From Pseudarthrobacter phenanthrenivorans Sphe3 (GTDB lineage: Bacteria; Actinomycetota; Actinomycetes; Actinomycetales; Micrococcaceae), in the NCBI RefSeq assembly GCF_000189535.1, contig NC_015146.1:124001-188000 (forward strand): DNA of 64,000 bases, given 5' to 3'. This document shows, in pieces, positions 43,844 to 52,297 of this stretch (within the stretch, counting starts at the first letter, position 1; each line of letters begins with the position of its first letter). Both the position numbers and the translations under genes were made by a program. The notes beneath the pieces are model-generated. The model saw only the letters and a program-made list of their open reading frames with translations, had not been told where the DNA came from and did not search any database.

Positions 43844-44156
43844 GGGTCCGCTCTCCCAAGTTCCTGTTCATCATTTCCTCCCGGCGGGTGACCGCCGAAC
43901 TCCACACCCAGGTCCGGTACGTGACCGGCCCGTCCTTCCACGTCACTTCGGCTGCCTTCGCTGTCCACGCGAAGACTTCGCCGTCCACCAGTTCGGCGCA
44001 GTTCGGGAACCGGATCCACGCCTTCACCGGGATGCCCGGATATCCGTTCTTGACCGGGAAGTGCTCGAAATCGAGCTCTTCCACGGTCAGTCCGATTGGG
44101 CCGGCCCGCCGCGCGTACTGCGCCTGCAGCGCAGCCGCAAACTCTTCGGAGGACAT
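43818..44156 (-). CDS. Hypothetical protein upstream of the DUF6504-like gene
   Basis: A 112-residue soluble protein, MSSEEFAAALQAQYARRAGPIG..., with W-rich segments (KAWIRFPNCAEL, EVTWKDGPVTYRTWVWSSAVTRR) and a basic/Asn tail. No family recognised. The last 26 bp overlap the DUF6504-like gene, so both are probably made together. It lies about 160 bp downstream of the ligase pseudogene end. Confidence 0.6.
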   Translation of the reverse strand: MSSEEFAAALQAQYARRAGPIGLTVEELDFEHFPVKNGYPGIPVKAWIRFPNCAELVDGEVFAWTAKAAEVTWKDGPVTYRTWVWSSAVTRREEMMNRNLGERTRGKNNNSN

Positions 44157-44314
44157 ACCACAACCTTAGAACATATATTCGAATAGACACGCCAAAGGAT
44201 GGCGGCCAGGGTATGGCCGCCGCTTCTGATGATGGGGGAGGGGTACGACAAAGCCCGGGTTTATACCCACTGGAGGTTGCGCCCACACTGGTGCAACCCG
44301 CCGCAGCTACGTCG

Positions 44315-45334
44315 TCAGCGGCGCCTGTTGTTCAATTCAGGGGGAACCATGACGTCTGCAGGGTCCAACTCCGGTCTTGAGCGTCGGTAACCGACAGGAT
44401 GCCGGAAGGACGTGCCGGACCAGGCGACGTCGGCCGAAATTTCGACTACGAACGGTTCAACCAAGGTCAGCCGCACGGGGCCTTTGCCCTTACTGAATCT
44501 GTTCGGGGAGGACTCGCTGATCTCTTCCGGCCAGGGATGCCCATGCCCGGCTGGATGGAGGTATCAGCCCAGTTCGCGGCCGACCTTAGTGGACAGGGCG
44601 GTCGAGCGACCGACAATCTTCAGTTCGCCGCCTATGGGCAGGCCGGCGATGATGGCCTGCGGCTGGGAGACTGGCCCGATCACCGCGGCACACACCACGT
44701 CCCAAACATCTTTGTGCTTGAGCTTCGACCAGATCCTGGCGGCTTCGTAGGGCTGGGCGCCACCCTTGAACACGAGACCTTCGATTCCTGTCGCGGGAAG
44801 ATCCCGCAGCCAGGTCTTGGCCAGGTCCACGTCAGTGGTGATAGGGGAGAGGTGCAACGGGGCCGTCCAGTCCCGGGCGAGCTCCTCGAGCAGCTGCCGT
44901 CGCCCGCTAAACGGAACAGCCCGGGTGTCCTGCCCGGCGACGGCCAGGACATCGAAGGCCACGAACGAAGCGGGCAGCTCAATGGCCATCGCCGGAAGTG
45001 CGGCCCTGGAGGTGACCATGCGCCGCTGCAACGCATCGAAATCCAGCCGGCCCCGGTTCCAAATGACGGCTTCACCATCCAGGACCACACCGGGAGGCAA
45101 CTGCTCTGCGAGAGCAGCCGCTGCGTCCGGCAGAATTCGGGTAAGCTCCTTGCCCTGTCTGGACCAGAGCGTCACCGTGCCGCCGTCATTAAAGGCAGTA
45201 GTGCGGAAACCGTCCCATTTGGGTTCTACGTTTATGCCCCCGGGCAGTGCGTTGGGGCCGGGGAAGGTCTTGACGAGTTTCGCCAGGGCAACCGCGGCTG
45301 GTGGTTGCAGTGCCCGCGGAAGGGACTCGGCCAT
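44315..45334 (-). pseudogene. ATP-dependent DNA ligase (LigC-like), broken by an in-frame stop
   Basis: The first 256 codons encode the nucleotidyltransferase domain of an ATP-dependent ligase: NVEPKWDGFR (K39 adenylation), VVLDGEAVIW, FVAFDVLAV and GIEGLVFKG, and begin the OB domain (WSKLKHKDVWDVV). A TGA at 44564-44566 ends this reading, but the same frame continues for 83 more codons with clear ligase C-terminal sequence (HPWPEEISES, GPVRLTLVEPFVVEI) to a stop at 44315. One substitution, such as CGA to TGA, would explain it. Total length about 339 codons fits LigC. A truncated OB domain probably leaves it inactive. Confidence 0.85.
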
Positions 45335-45380
45335 GCGCCAAGCCTAAAGGAGAAACCAGCACAAATGTCTGTGCCGGCTT

Positions 45381-45686
45381 TTACTTGGCCGTAGGACCTT
45401 CCGTAGCGGCGTCCTCCGCGTTGACGCGGCGGAGTAATGCCGCCAGGCTCCGCACAGCTGCCGGATCTTCCTGCCAGGGCTTCCTGCCTCGTGAGCAGGC
45501 ATGAAAACCGGTGACAGCCGACTCTTTCGCTGCCTCGGCGAGTTCGTCCCAAGCCGCTTTCAGATCTGCCATCTGCTCAGGAGTCACCGGCTCCTGTTCC
45601 TTCGGCTCAATGGCCGCTGCGAAGGCGGGACGACTAGCAGCCGTCACGGGCGTGCGCCGATGGGCGAACCAGCTCCGAAGACCCAT
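45381..45686 (-). CDS. Small hypothetical protein
   Basis: A 101-residue protein, MGLRSWFAHRRTPVTAASRP..., with a helical acidic middle (EQEPVTPEQMADLKAAWDELAEAAKE) and a basic segment with one Cys (GFHACSRGRKPWQ). No family is recognised. It lies upstream of the ligase pseudogene in the same direction and ends the minus-strand group before the first leader repeat. Confidence 0.5.
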   Translation of the reverse strand: MGLRSWFAHRRTPVTAASRPAFAAAIEPKEQEPVTPEQMADLKAAWDELAEAAKESAVTGFHACSRGRKPWQEDPAAVRSLAALLRRVNAEDAATEGPTAK

Positions 45687-45731
45687 CGGGTTTCCCTTCT
45701 TATCAACACTTCAGTGACCGTCCAAGGCAAA

Positions 45732-45767
45732 GCAGAGGGCCGCAACCGGTAGGGCGGGGCCCTCTGC
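45732..45767. terminator. Hairpin before leader copy 1
   Basis: Ten-bp stem GCAGAGGGCC (45732-45741)/GGCCCTCTGC (45758-45767) with a 16-nt loop, upstream of the small minus-strand gene. It separates that group from the leader. Confidence 0.55.
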
Positions 45768-45828
45768 CCTGGGTGTAAACATCCTGCTGCTTACGCCTTC
45801 GAGCATGCCACACCGGTTTGTGATGGTG

Positions 45829-46236
45829 CAGGCTCGCGGGGCTCGCCCTGGTTTCCGCTGCGCTTCAACCAGATAGAGGGCGTCCGCTGGCGCGGCCGGC
45901 TGTTGGGTCCAGGGGGCGCCGTCGCAGAGCTCCGGACCCCCTGGCCCTTCTTGTCTACGACGTTTTCTGGTTGCTGTCCTTCGGATTGTACGCGTCCGCT
46001 CCGCCCTATCTAGCCCCTCCTTCGTCGGGGCCTGCGGTGCAGGAATTTCCCTTCGGCGCTCGTTCCTCGCTGATTTCCTCCGGGAATTTCCCGCCCCTTG
46101 CCCTGCGGGTAGACAGGGCTCCGTCGGCCGCCAAGCAAGCAAGCTTGCCAGCAACCAAAAAACACCGGGGGGAGAGGGGAGCTGGCCGGTCACCTAAGCC
46201 GCCCGACCCACCCACGTCTCTGCAAGGACAAAAACC
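45829..46236 (+). repeat. Structured leader repeat, copy 1 (408 bp)
   Basis: First of three near-identical direct repeats, each ending exactly at the ATG of a gene. Relative to copies 2 and 3 it differs by one missing G near 45840 and C instead of G at 45991. Internal self-complementary arms are described under copy 2. It precedes the 143-aa gene at 46237. Confidence 0.9.
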
Positions 46237-46668
46237 ATGAACGCAGTAATCAAAAAGACCGTGACCCTCGCGGATACCGGGGAAACTATCGACGGCGTGA
46301 CCGTGCTGGGTGACTACCACATGAACGGCGGCTACGACTGGATGGAACTGATCGAAGAGCACGGCTGGGCCGTGCTCTCCAGCTGGGGCTGTGATGGCTG
46401 GGACCTGGGCCAGTGGCCCTACGTCATGGTCGCCGTCACCCGCACCGCTGACAGCGTCGGCAACCTGTTCGGCATCGCCACCTATTGCGAGGGCGACGTG
46501 ACCTGCACCTACTACCGGAGGAAAGCCCGGCTGTGGGACGCGATTACCGAGCAGGCGTTCTACCACTGGAAGAACGGGCAGGCCCAAGGCCCGGCGGACC
46601 TGCCCGAGGCCGCCGCAGAACTGCCCAGCCGGTACCGGATGCCCTACGCCGTGCGGGACGCCGCCTAA
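46237..46668 (+). CDS. Hypothetical acidic protein, leader-driven gene 1
   Basis: A 143-residue acidic protein starting MNAVIKKTVTLADTGETIDGV. The centre is rich in Gly, Asp and Trp (GGYDWMELIEEHGWAVLSSWGCDGWDLGQWPYVMV), with a cysteine at YCEGDVTCTYY. No signal peptide or membrane segment. It is the first of three genes behind the 409-bp leader. The family is not recognised; its acidity and place in the likely leading region make it a candidate anti-defence protein, which is inference only. A 16-bp hairpin follows. Confidence 0.75.
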   Translation: MNAVIKKTVTLADTGETIDGVTVLGDYHMNGGYDWMELIEEHGWAVLSSWGCDGWDLGQWPYVMVAVTRTADSVGNLFGIATYCEGDVTCTYYRRKARLWDAITEQAFYHWKNGQAQGPADLPEAAAELPSRYRMPYAVRDAA

Positions 46669-46682
46669 CCAGCACTGACAAC

Positions 46683-46718
46683 GGCTGTACTGCCCGGCCC
46701 GAGCCGGGCAGTACAGCC
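46683..46718. terminator. Perfect 16-bp hairpin
   Basis: GGCTGTACTGCCCGGC (46683-46698) pairs with GCCGGGCAGTACAGCC (46703-46718) around a CCGA tetraloop. It lies between two genes read in the same direction and has no T-run, so it may be a processing or stabilising element rather than a terminator. Confidence 0.65.
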
Positions 46719-46744
46719 GACACCATCTTCGAAGGAGACAGCAC

Positions 46745-47095
46745 ATGAGCAACGACGCCACCGCCCCCAAGGGCATCACCGCCTTGGTCTACCGCGACGC
46801 CCTGGGTACGGACTTCTCCAACCGGGGCATCTCCGCCCGCGTCATGGAAGTCGCCGTGATCGGGGAGGGCATCGACCCGGTTTTCGAGGCCACCGAGGAA
46901 CGGCCCGCCGTCCGGCTCGTCAAAACCGAGCACTTCCACCGCGAAACCGTGATCCACGCCGAGCCGGTAGCCCCGGAAGGTGAACCCGCACCGTGGTACA
47001 TGTTCGGCGGCACGTTCATCTTCAGCAGTGACTCCCGGTTCCGCCGCGCAGCCGGACACTACGGAGCCGTCCCGCTGCACGACCGCCGCGAATAG
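46745..47095 (+). CDS. Hypothetical protein following leader-driven gene 1
   Basis: A 116-residue soluble protein, MSNDATAPKGITALVYRDALG.... The middle is acidic (VAVIGEGIDPVFEATEERPA) and the end aromatic/basic (WYMFGGTFIFSSDSRFRRAAGHYG). GAAGGAG precedes the ATG. No family recognised. It shares the transcription direction of the leader-1 gene and lies 76 bp beyond it, across the hairpin, so it is probably part of the same unit. Confidence 0.7.
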   Translation: MSNDATAPKGITALVYRDALGTDFSNRGISARVMEVAVIGEGIDPVFEATEERPAVRLVKTEHFHRETVIHAEPVAPEGEPAPWYMFGGTFIFSSDSRFRRAAGHYGAVPLHDRRE

Positions 47096-47133
47096 GCCCG
47101 AGGGTGGCCGGTCTTTCGGGGCCGGTCACCGCG

Positions 47134-47187
47134 GGCGGTCCGCCGTCGTGGCCGGCTTTCGTTGGTGGTCGCCGGCGGCGGACCGCC
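47134..47187. repeat. Paired palindromes GGCGGWCCGCC, copy 1
   Basis: GGCGGTCCGCCG (47134-47145) and CGGCGGACCGCC (47176-47187) are inverted copies 42 bp apart. The same pair, spaced 43 bp, recurs at 55324-55378 after the ParB-like gene. Confidence 0.65.
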
Positions 47188-47281
47188 AATCCCGCAGCAA
47201 CCAGGTGCCGACTGGCAGCCGCCGGCGGCAGCCACGAGGCGGTGGTGTCGTTGGGTTGTCACTGGGCAGGGGAGTGGAAGG

Positions 47282-47690
47282 GCAGGCTCGCGGGGCTCGC
47301 CCTGGTTTCCGCTGCGCTTCAACCAGATAGAGGGCGTCCGCTGGCGCGGCCGGCTGTTGGGTCCAGGGGGCGCCGTCGCAGAGCTCCGGACCCCCTGGCC
47401 CTTCTTGTCTACGACGTTTTCTGGTTGCTGTCCTTCGGATTGTAGGCGTCCGCTCCGCCCTATCTAGCCCCTCCTTCGTCGGGGCCTGCGGTGCAGGAAT
47501 TTCCCTTCGGCGCTCGTTCCTCGCTGATTTCCTCCGGGAATTTCCCGCCCCTTGCCCTGCGGGTAGACAGGGCTCCGTCGGCCGCCAAGCAAGCAAGCTT
47601 GCCAGCAACCAAAAAACACCGGGGGGAGAGGGGAGCTGGCCGGTCACCTAAGCCGCCCGACCCACCCACGTCTCTGCAAGGACAAAAACC
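47282..47690 (+). repeat. Structured leader repeat, copy 2 (409 bp)
   Basis: Identical to copy 3 as far as I can read. Self-complementary arms include AGATAGAGGGCG (47325-47336) with CGCCCTATCT (47456-47465); CCAGGGGG with CCCCCTGG inside that loop; TGGTTGCTG (47422-47430) with CAGCAACCA (47603-47611); two GGAATTTCC palindromes; and the palindrome GCAAGCTTGC. It ends with AAGGACAAAAACC at the ATG of the DUF4192 gene. Confidence 0.92.
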
Positions 47691-48704
47691 ATGAACGACT
47701 TCATCAAATTCACCGGTCCGGCCGACATCCTGGCCTTCATCCCGCACACGCTGGGCGAGACCCCGACAGAGTCCTTCGTCGCGATGACGGTGCAAGGCAA
47801 CAAGCTCGGCGCGACCCTGCGCGTGGATGCCCCGTTCGGGCAGGACCCGGTTGCTTACGCCCAGACCATCGTCAGCTACCTGACCGCCGACGAGGCCGCA
47901 ACCGGCAGCCTGCTGGTCATCTACACCGATGAAACCACCACGGACGGCACCCACCCCTATGCCCGGCACGTGGAGGCTCTGCGCAGGGAACTGGAAACCG
48001 CAGAAATGCCGCTGCAGGACGCATGGCTGGTGACCTCCGAGCTGTGGCGGAACTACCACTGCACAGACGGCAGCTGCTGCCCTGCCCAGTCGCTGGACAC
48101 CATCACCACGAGCAACGGCAACGCCGCGCTGATCTACAGAGGGAGCGCCGTCACTGGATTTAGCGCCCCGGCACCCTTCACCGGAGACGAGATGGCGCGC
48201 GAGGCTATCGCCGCGCACAAGCTCGACGGCTGGCCCGAAGACCTCGAAGCAAGCCGGGCAGCATGGGCTAAGGTGCTGGACGACCCCAAGAGCCTGACCA
48301 CCCACACCGCACACCAGCTGGCAGGAGCGCTGCAGCACCCCACCATCCGGGACTACATGATGAGTGACATCGTCCCCCACGCCCCCGAGCAGTTCACCTC
48401 CATCATGCTCGGTGTGTTCCTGAGCCGCCCAGACTGGGCCCGCGTGGACACCGCCCAGGAAGTCGCCTTCGAGCTGATGAAAGCCACCCCGGAAGGCCAG
48501 CGCGCCCCGATGCTGTGCCTGATCGGCTGGCTGGAATGGCTCAAAGGACGGTCCAGCTTCGCCGCCCGGTACTTCAAGCTCGCACTGGAGGACGTGGCCG
48601 GATACCGGCTGGCGGAGCTGCTGGGCGAACTGGTCAACCGTGGCCTCATCGCGGACTGCACGAGGGACCCGAAAAAGGCCTATGACCGCCGCCTGAAGCG
48701 CTAG
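47691..48704 (+). CDS. DUF4192 family protein, leader-driven gene 2
   Basis: A 337-residue protein beginning with the DUF4192 signature IKFTGPADILAFIPHTLGETPTESFVAMTVQGNKLGATLRVDAP. The second half contains the family's GWLEWLKGRSSFAARYFKLALEDVAGYRLAELL. DUF4192 proteins are common on actinobacterial plasmids and chromosomes and have no known activity. The ATG is fixed by the leader repeat, whose AAGGA lies at normal spacing. A terminator hairpin follows directly. Confidence 0.88.
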   Translation: MNDFIKFTGPADILAFIPHTLGETPTESFVAMTVQGNKLGATLRVDAPFGQDPVAYAQTIVSYLTADEAATGSLLVIYTDETTTDGTHPYARHVEALRRELETAEMPLQDAWLVTSELWRNYHCTDGSCCPAQSLDTITTSNGNAALIYRGSAVTGFSAPAPFTGDEMAREAIAAHKLDGWPEDLEASRAAWAKVLDDPKSLTTHTAHQLAGALQHPTIRDYMMSDIVPHAPEQFTSIMLGVFLSRPDWARVDTAQEVAFELMKATPEGQRAPMLCLIGWLEWLKGRSSFAARYFKLALEDVAGYRLAELLGELVNRGLIADCTRDPKKAYDRRLKR

Positions 48705-48714
48705 CCCCGACACC

Positions 48715-48747
48715 GGGCCGGGCCCCACTGCAAAGAGGGGTCCGGCC
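48715..48747 (+). terminator. Terminator of the DUF4192 gene
   Basis: GGGCCGGGCCCC pairs with GGGGTCCGGCCC across the loop ACTGCAAAGA, 10 bp after the stop codon. Confidence 0.7.
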
Positions 48748-48812
48748 CTCATCGTTGATCGTCCCCAGGTGCGCGGCGGCCTCCCCCGCGTGCGCACTGA
48801 GGAGAATTGCAA

Positions 48813-49212
48813 CTGTGGCAGGGCAGTAGTTCCTGGCTTACCCGCATGTTGACGTTCGGCACAGGACCGGATCTGTATTGGAGGAGATTTGTCGGTTCGA
48901 TTGCTCTGCCCGTCTCGAACCAAAGGTTTGGCTATGGCGAGCCTGATGTTTGGAGACAGGCCAACTGCCGAGAATGAGACTGTGGCAGGGGAGCAGTTCC
49001 TGACTTGCCCGCTGCGTGACGTTCGGTACTTGGTGCATGAATCTGTCTATGCGGAGATCTGTCGGTACAGCTGTCCTGCCACTCACCTAGGGCGACCGGG
49101 CCGGACGGAGTCGTGACTTGATAGGAACGTGCAGCTTAGCTTTTCAGTGCTTTGTCCGCCCGGCCCGGTCAATCGTGCTCGCCATTCTCAACCTCGACAG
49201 GAATGAGGCGGC
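48813..49212 (+). ncRNA. IS110-element left non-coding end with imperfect duplication; probable bridge-RNA region
   Basis: About 400 bp without a gene upstream of an IS110-family transposase. Two imperfect direct copies of about 100 bp start at 48813 and 48980 (CTGTGGCAGG, GCAGTTCCTG/AGTAGTTCCTG, GACGTTCGG, TGTCGGT). In IS110-type elements this upstream stretch encodes the bridge RNA that pairs with donor and target DNA. The exact RNA limits cannot be set by eye. Confidence 0.5.
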
Positions 49213-50277
49213 ATGACTCTGACAACGACACACCCCGCCAAGGCTGTAACCATCGGAGTGGACACCCACCAGCTGGTCCACCATGCAGCTGCAGTAGATC
49301 AGGACGGGCGAATGCTCGGCGACCGAGAATTCCCCTCGGACCGCGGGGGCTACCAACAACTGCTGGACTGGGCAGCAAGCTTCGGCATCATCAACGCATT
49401 CGGCATCGAATGCACCGGATCCTACGGCGCGGGCCTGACCCGGCACCTTCTCGCGGCAGGGATCGATGTCGTAGAGGTAAACAAGAGCCACTCTCAAGTC
49501 CGTCACCGCGTCGGTAAGAGCGACGCTGTCGACGCTGAAGCTGCTGCCCGCAAAGTTCTCTCTGGTGAATGCACAGATCCAGCGAAGGACACCACCGGAG
49601 CGGTCGAAGCAATCCGCAATCTTCACCTGGTCAGAGACTCTGCGATCAAGGCCCGCAGCGCGGCATGTGTTCAGCTGCGGGATGTTCTGCTCACCGCACC
49701 GGATCATCTCAGGACCAGGCTGACCGCCAGAACCCTCGAGGGCAAAGCCACTCAAGCCCGCGCCCTGCGGCCGGATCTGAGCCGGATCCACGAGCCCGAG
49801 CAGGCAGTGAAATACGCACTGCGGGAGCTCGGCCGCCGCGTTTACGAGCTCACGGCCGAAATCAACGAGGTAGACAAGCATCTGACTCGGCTGGTCTCCG
49901 CCGTGGCACCCAACACCCTGGCGCTGCCCCAAGTCGGCCCCGTCAGTGTCGCCCAACTACTCATAACCGCCGGTGAGAACTTCGAGCGCTTCCGCAACGA
50001 AGCCGCGTTCGCCCGGCTCTGCGGCGTCGCTCCCATCCCCGTCTCCTCCGGGAAATCACACCGCATGCGGCTCCACCGGGGAGGCAACCGCCAAGCCAAC
50101 AGGGTCATCTACCTCATAGCCATCTGCCGACTTCGCTATGACCCAAGGAGCCAGGCATACCGTGACCGCAAACGTGCTCAAGGGCACTCATCAGCCGACG
50201 CCATCCGCTGCCTCAAACGCTTCATCGCCCGCGAGCTCTACTACAGCCTCAAAAGGGACCTGACCCAGACAAGATAA
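49213..50277 (+). CDS. IS110-family transposase (DEDD recombinase)
   Basis: A 354-residue protein. The N-terminal RuvC-like DEDD domain has IGVDTHQLVHHAAAVD, GIECTGSYG and VGKSDAVDAEAAAR; the C-terminal transposase_20 domain contains LPQVGPVSVAQLLITAGE and the serine region in SGKSHRMRLHRGGNRQANRVIY. IS110 elements use a bridge RNA from their non-coding end to choose the target and make no inverted repeats, so the element's limits are not visible. AGGAATGAGG precedes the ATG. Confidence 0.9.
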   Translation: MTLTTTHPAKAVTIGVDTHQLVHHAAAVDQDGRMLGDREFPSDRGGYQQLLDWAASFGIINAFGIECTGSYGAGLTRHLLAAGIDVVEVNKSHSQVRHRVGKSDAVDAEAAARKVLSGECTDPAKDTTGAVEAIRNLHLVRDSAIKARSAACVQLRDVLLTAPDHLRTRLTARTLEGKATQARALRPDLSRIHEPEQAVKYALRELGRRVYELTAEINEVDKHLTRLVSAVAPNTLALPQVGPVSVAQLLITAGENFERFRNEAAFARLCGVAPIPVSSGKSHRMRLHRGGNRQANRVIYLIAICRLRYDPRSQAYRDRKRAQGHSSADAIRCLKRFIARELYYSLKRDLTQTR

Positions 50278-50312
50278 GGGCAACCTGGAAGTCTGGCTGA
50301 CAACGAGGAAGA

Positions 50313-50804
50313 CTACTCGGCGCGTCTCTTGCTGCGGCTTGCAACTAGACCAGCTAGAAGGGCACCAATAAGAGAGAGGACTAGGGGCGATTTGGCCCCT
50401 TCTATCAAGATGTACACCAGCAGCGGGTAGTGTTCCTCGCCGGCACGGGGTCCTCCTGATGCAAGCGGGGTGGCCCACAAAGCAGCGACAGTCAGAAGTG
50501 CAAGAGCGACAAGGCGGGCGGGTGTGCCGTGTACGAGCAGGCGGTATGTGAGGACTGCTGCAAGCCCGACAAGAACGAGACAGAGCCGCCACACGTACGG
50601 CAACCAGTCGCCGGGAACTCCAACAGCGCGCCCATCGAGACCCAAGACAGCATGAATCTCGGACAGCTGCAGCTGCATCGTGAGGTAACCCGTCAAGCAG
50701 ATCACCACCAAGGAACCGACTCCAGCGATTACAACTGAAAGCGCCGAGCTTCGCTTCGAAGTTGAAACCGTACTCCCCGTAGCCGGGCTATCCGTCTTCT
50801 CCAT
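50313..50804 (-). CDS. Hypothetical membrane protein
   Basis: A 163-residue protein with four likely transmembrane helices (about 25-47, 70-90, 97-112, 130-152) and a basic C-terminal end RSKRRAE. The ATG at 50804 with GGGGGA just upstream is preferred over one six codons earlier. No family is recognised. It stands between the IS110 gene and the second IS256-family copy. Confidence 0.65.
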   Translation of the reverse strand: MEKTDSPATGSTVSTSKRSSALSVVIAGVGSLVVICLTGYLTMQLQLSEIHAVLGLDGRAVGVPGDWLPYVWRLCLVLVGLAAVLTYRLLVHGTPARLVALALLTVAALWATPLASGGPRAGEEHYPLLVYILIEGAKSPLVLSLIGALLAGLVASRSKRRAE

Positions 50805-50915
50805 TGAAATCCCCCATTTCATTCTTCCTATGACTCTAAACCTCGCGGAAAACTTTTCGGACAGCGGACAGTCTCAAACTGGCTGACAGTCCAAGGCGCT
50901 AAGAAGCGACTGAGG

Positions 50916-52297
50916 GGGACTGTCCGATAAACGGTGTGTGGAGTCCGGCCGGTTTTCATTGTTGAGTGGTTCTTTCGAACCGGCCAGCGAAGGTAATAGC
51001 GAACGCGTTTAGCGCAGGCTTCCACCTCATCACCCAGCGTGCACGGCCACCGCCGGTTGGATCAAGAGATCTGGTGACCAGGTATAGGCATTTCAGGGCA
51101 GCGGTCTCGTTCGGAAAGTGCCCGCGGGCCCTCACCGCCCTTCGGTAGCGTGCGTTGATCGACTCGATCGCGTTCGTCGTGCAGATGACCCGTCGGATCT
51201 CCACGTCGTACTCCAGGAAGGGCACGAATTCGGCCCAGGAGGATTCCCAGAGCCGTACGATGGCCGGATACCGCTGGCCCCACTCGGCAGTGAATTCGGC
51301 GAACCGGTCCTTCGCCGCCTGCTCGGACGGGGCCGTGTAGACCGGCTTGAGCGCCTTGACGATGCCGTCGCGGTGCTGGCGTCCGGCGTAGCGGAAGCTG
51401 TTGCGGATCAGGTGCACGATGCACTGCTGCACCACCGTCCGCTCCCACGTGGTCGTGATCGCCTCCGGCAGGCCTTTGAGCCCGTCGCAGACGGCGATCA
51501 GCACATCTTCCACGCCCCGGTTCTTCAGCTCCGAGAAGACCTGCAGCCAGAACCGGGCACCCTCGCCACCGTCGCCGGCCCAGATGCCCAGGATCTCCCG
51601 CTCCCCATTGGTGGTGACGCCCATAACGACGTAGAACGGGGTGTTGCGCACCTGCCCGTCACGGACCTTGACCACGACCGCATCAACGAACAGCACCGGA
51701 TAGATCGGATCCAAAGGCCGGGCCGACCATTCGGCCAGTTCTCCGGCGACTTTCTCCGTGATGCGGCTGATGGTGTCTTTAGAGACTCTGGCCCCGTAGA
51801 CCTCCTCGAAGTGGGCGGCGATTTCCCCGGTCGTCAGCCCCCGGGCAGAGAGGGAGAGCACGATCTGGTCGATCCCGTCCAGACGCCGTTTCCGCTTGGG
51901 CACGATCACCGGTTCGAACGACCCGTCCCGATCCCGGGGCACCTCAATCTCGACCGGACCGATCTCGGTCAACACGGTCTTTGACCTGGTGCCGTTGCGC
52001 ATGTTGGCTGCGATCGGTGTCTGGCCGTGCTCGTGGCCGAGGTGCTCTGTCAGCTCGGCTTCCAGAGCGGTCTCCAGCACATTTCTCGTGAGTTGGTTCA
52101 GCAGCCCGCCCGGGCCTACCAGGCTCACGCCCTGTTCCTTGGCCTGCGCGAGCAACCGCTCCGCAAGCTCCTTCTGATCGATGATCTCTCCCGTCACAGG
52201 ATCGATCATCACCCCTGCCATCTCGGACGTGGACTCTGACACGGCCGTCTCCTTTCGGATCAGGCCGGACTCCACACACCGTTATTCAGACAGTCCC
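50916..52297 (-). mobile_element. IS256-family insertion sequence, copy 2 (1382 bp)
   Basis: Same length and same encoded transposase as the copy at 22820-24201, in opposite orientation. It is flanked by an exact 8-bp target duplication GACTGAGG (50908-50915 and 52298-52305). It is inserted in the last codons of a lipoprotein gene. Confidence 0.9.
50956..52242 (-). CDS. IS256-family transposase (second copy)
   Basis: A 428-residue protein identical in the translated sequence to that at 22875-24161, with the same GTG start and AAGGAG. Two inverted identical copies 27 kb apart can recombine and invert the segment between them, which includes the defence island and the mercury-resistance element. 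Confidence 0.9.
   Translation of the reverse strand: MSESTSEMAGVMIDPVTGEIIDQKELAERLLAQAKEQGVSLVGPGGLLNQLTRNVLETALEAELTEHLGHEHGQTPIAANMRNGTRSKTVLTEIGPVEIEVPRDRDGSFEPVIVPKRKRRLDGIDQIVLSLSARGLTTGEIAAHFEEVYGARVSKDTISRITEKVAGELAEWSARPLDPIYPVLFVDAVVVKVRDGQVRNTPFYVVMGVTTNGEREILGIWAGDGGEGARFWLQVFSELKNRGVEDVLIAVCDGLKGLPEAITTTWERTVVQQCIVHLIRNSFRYAGRQHRDGIVKALKPVYTAPSEQAAKDRFAEFTAEWGQRYPAIVRLWESSWAEFVPFLEYDVEIRRVICTTNAIESINARYRRAVRARGHFPNETAALKCLYLVTRSLDPTGGGRARWVMRWKPALNAFAITFAGRFERTTQQ

Noticed and set aside
50828..51025. Second frame in the IS256-family end
   Set aside because: It is a shadow of the transposase C terminus and the inverted repeat.
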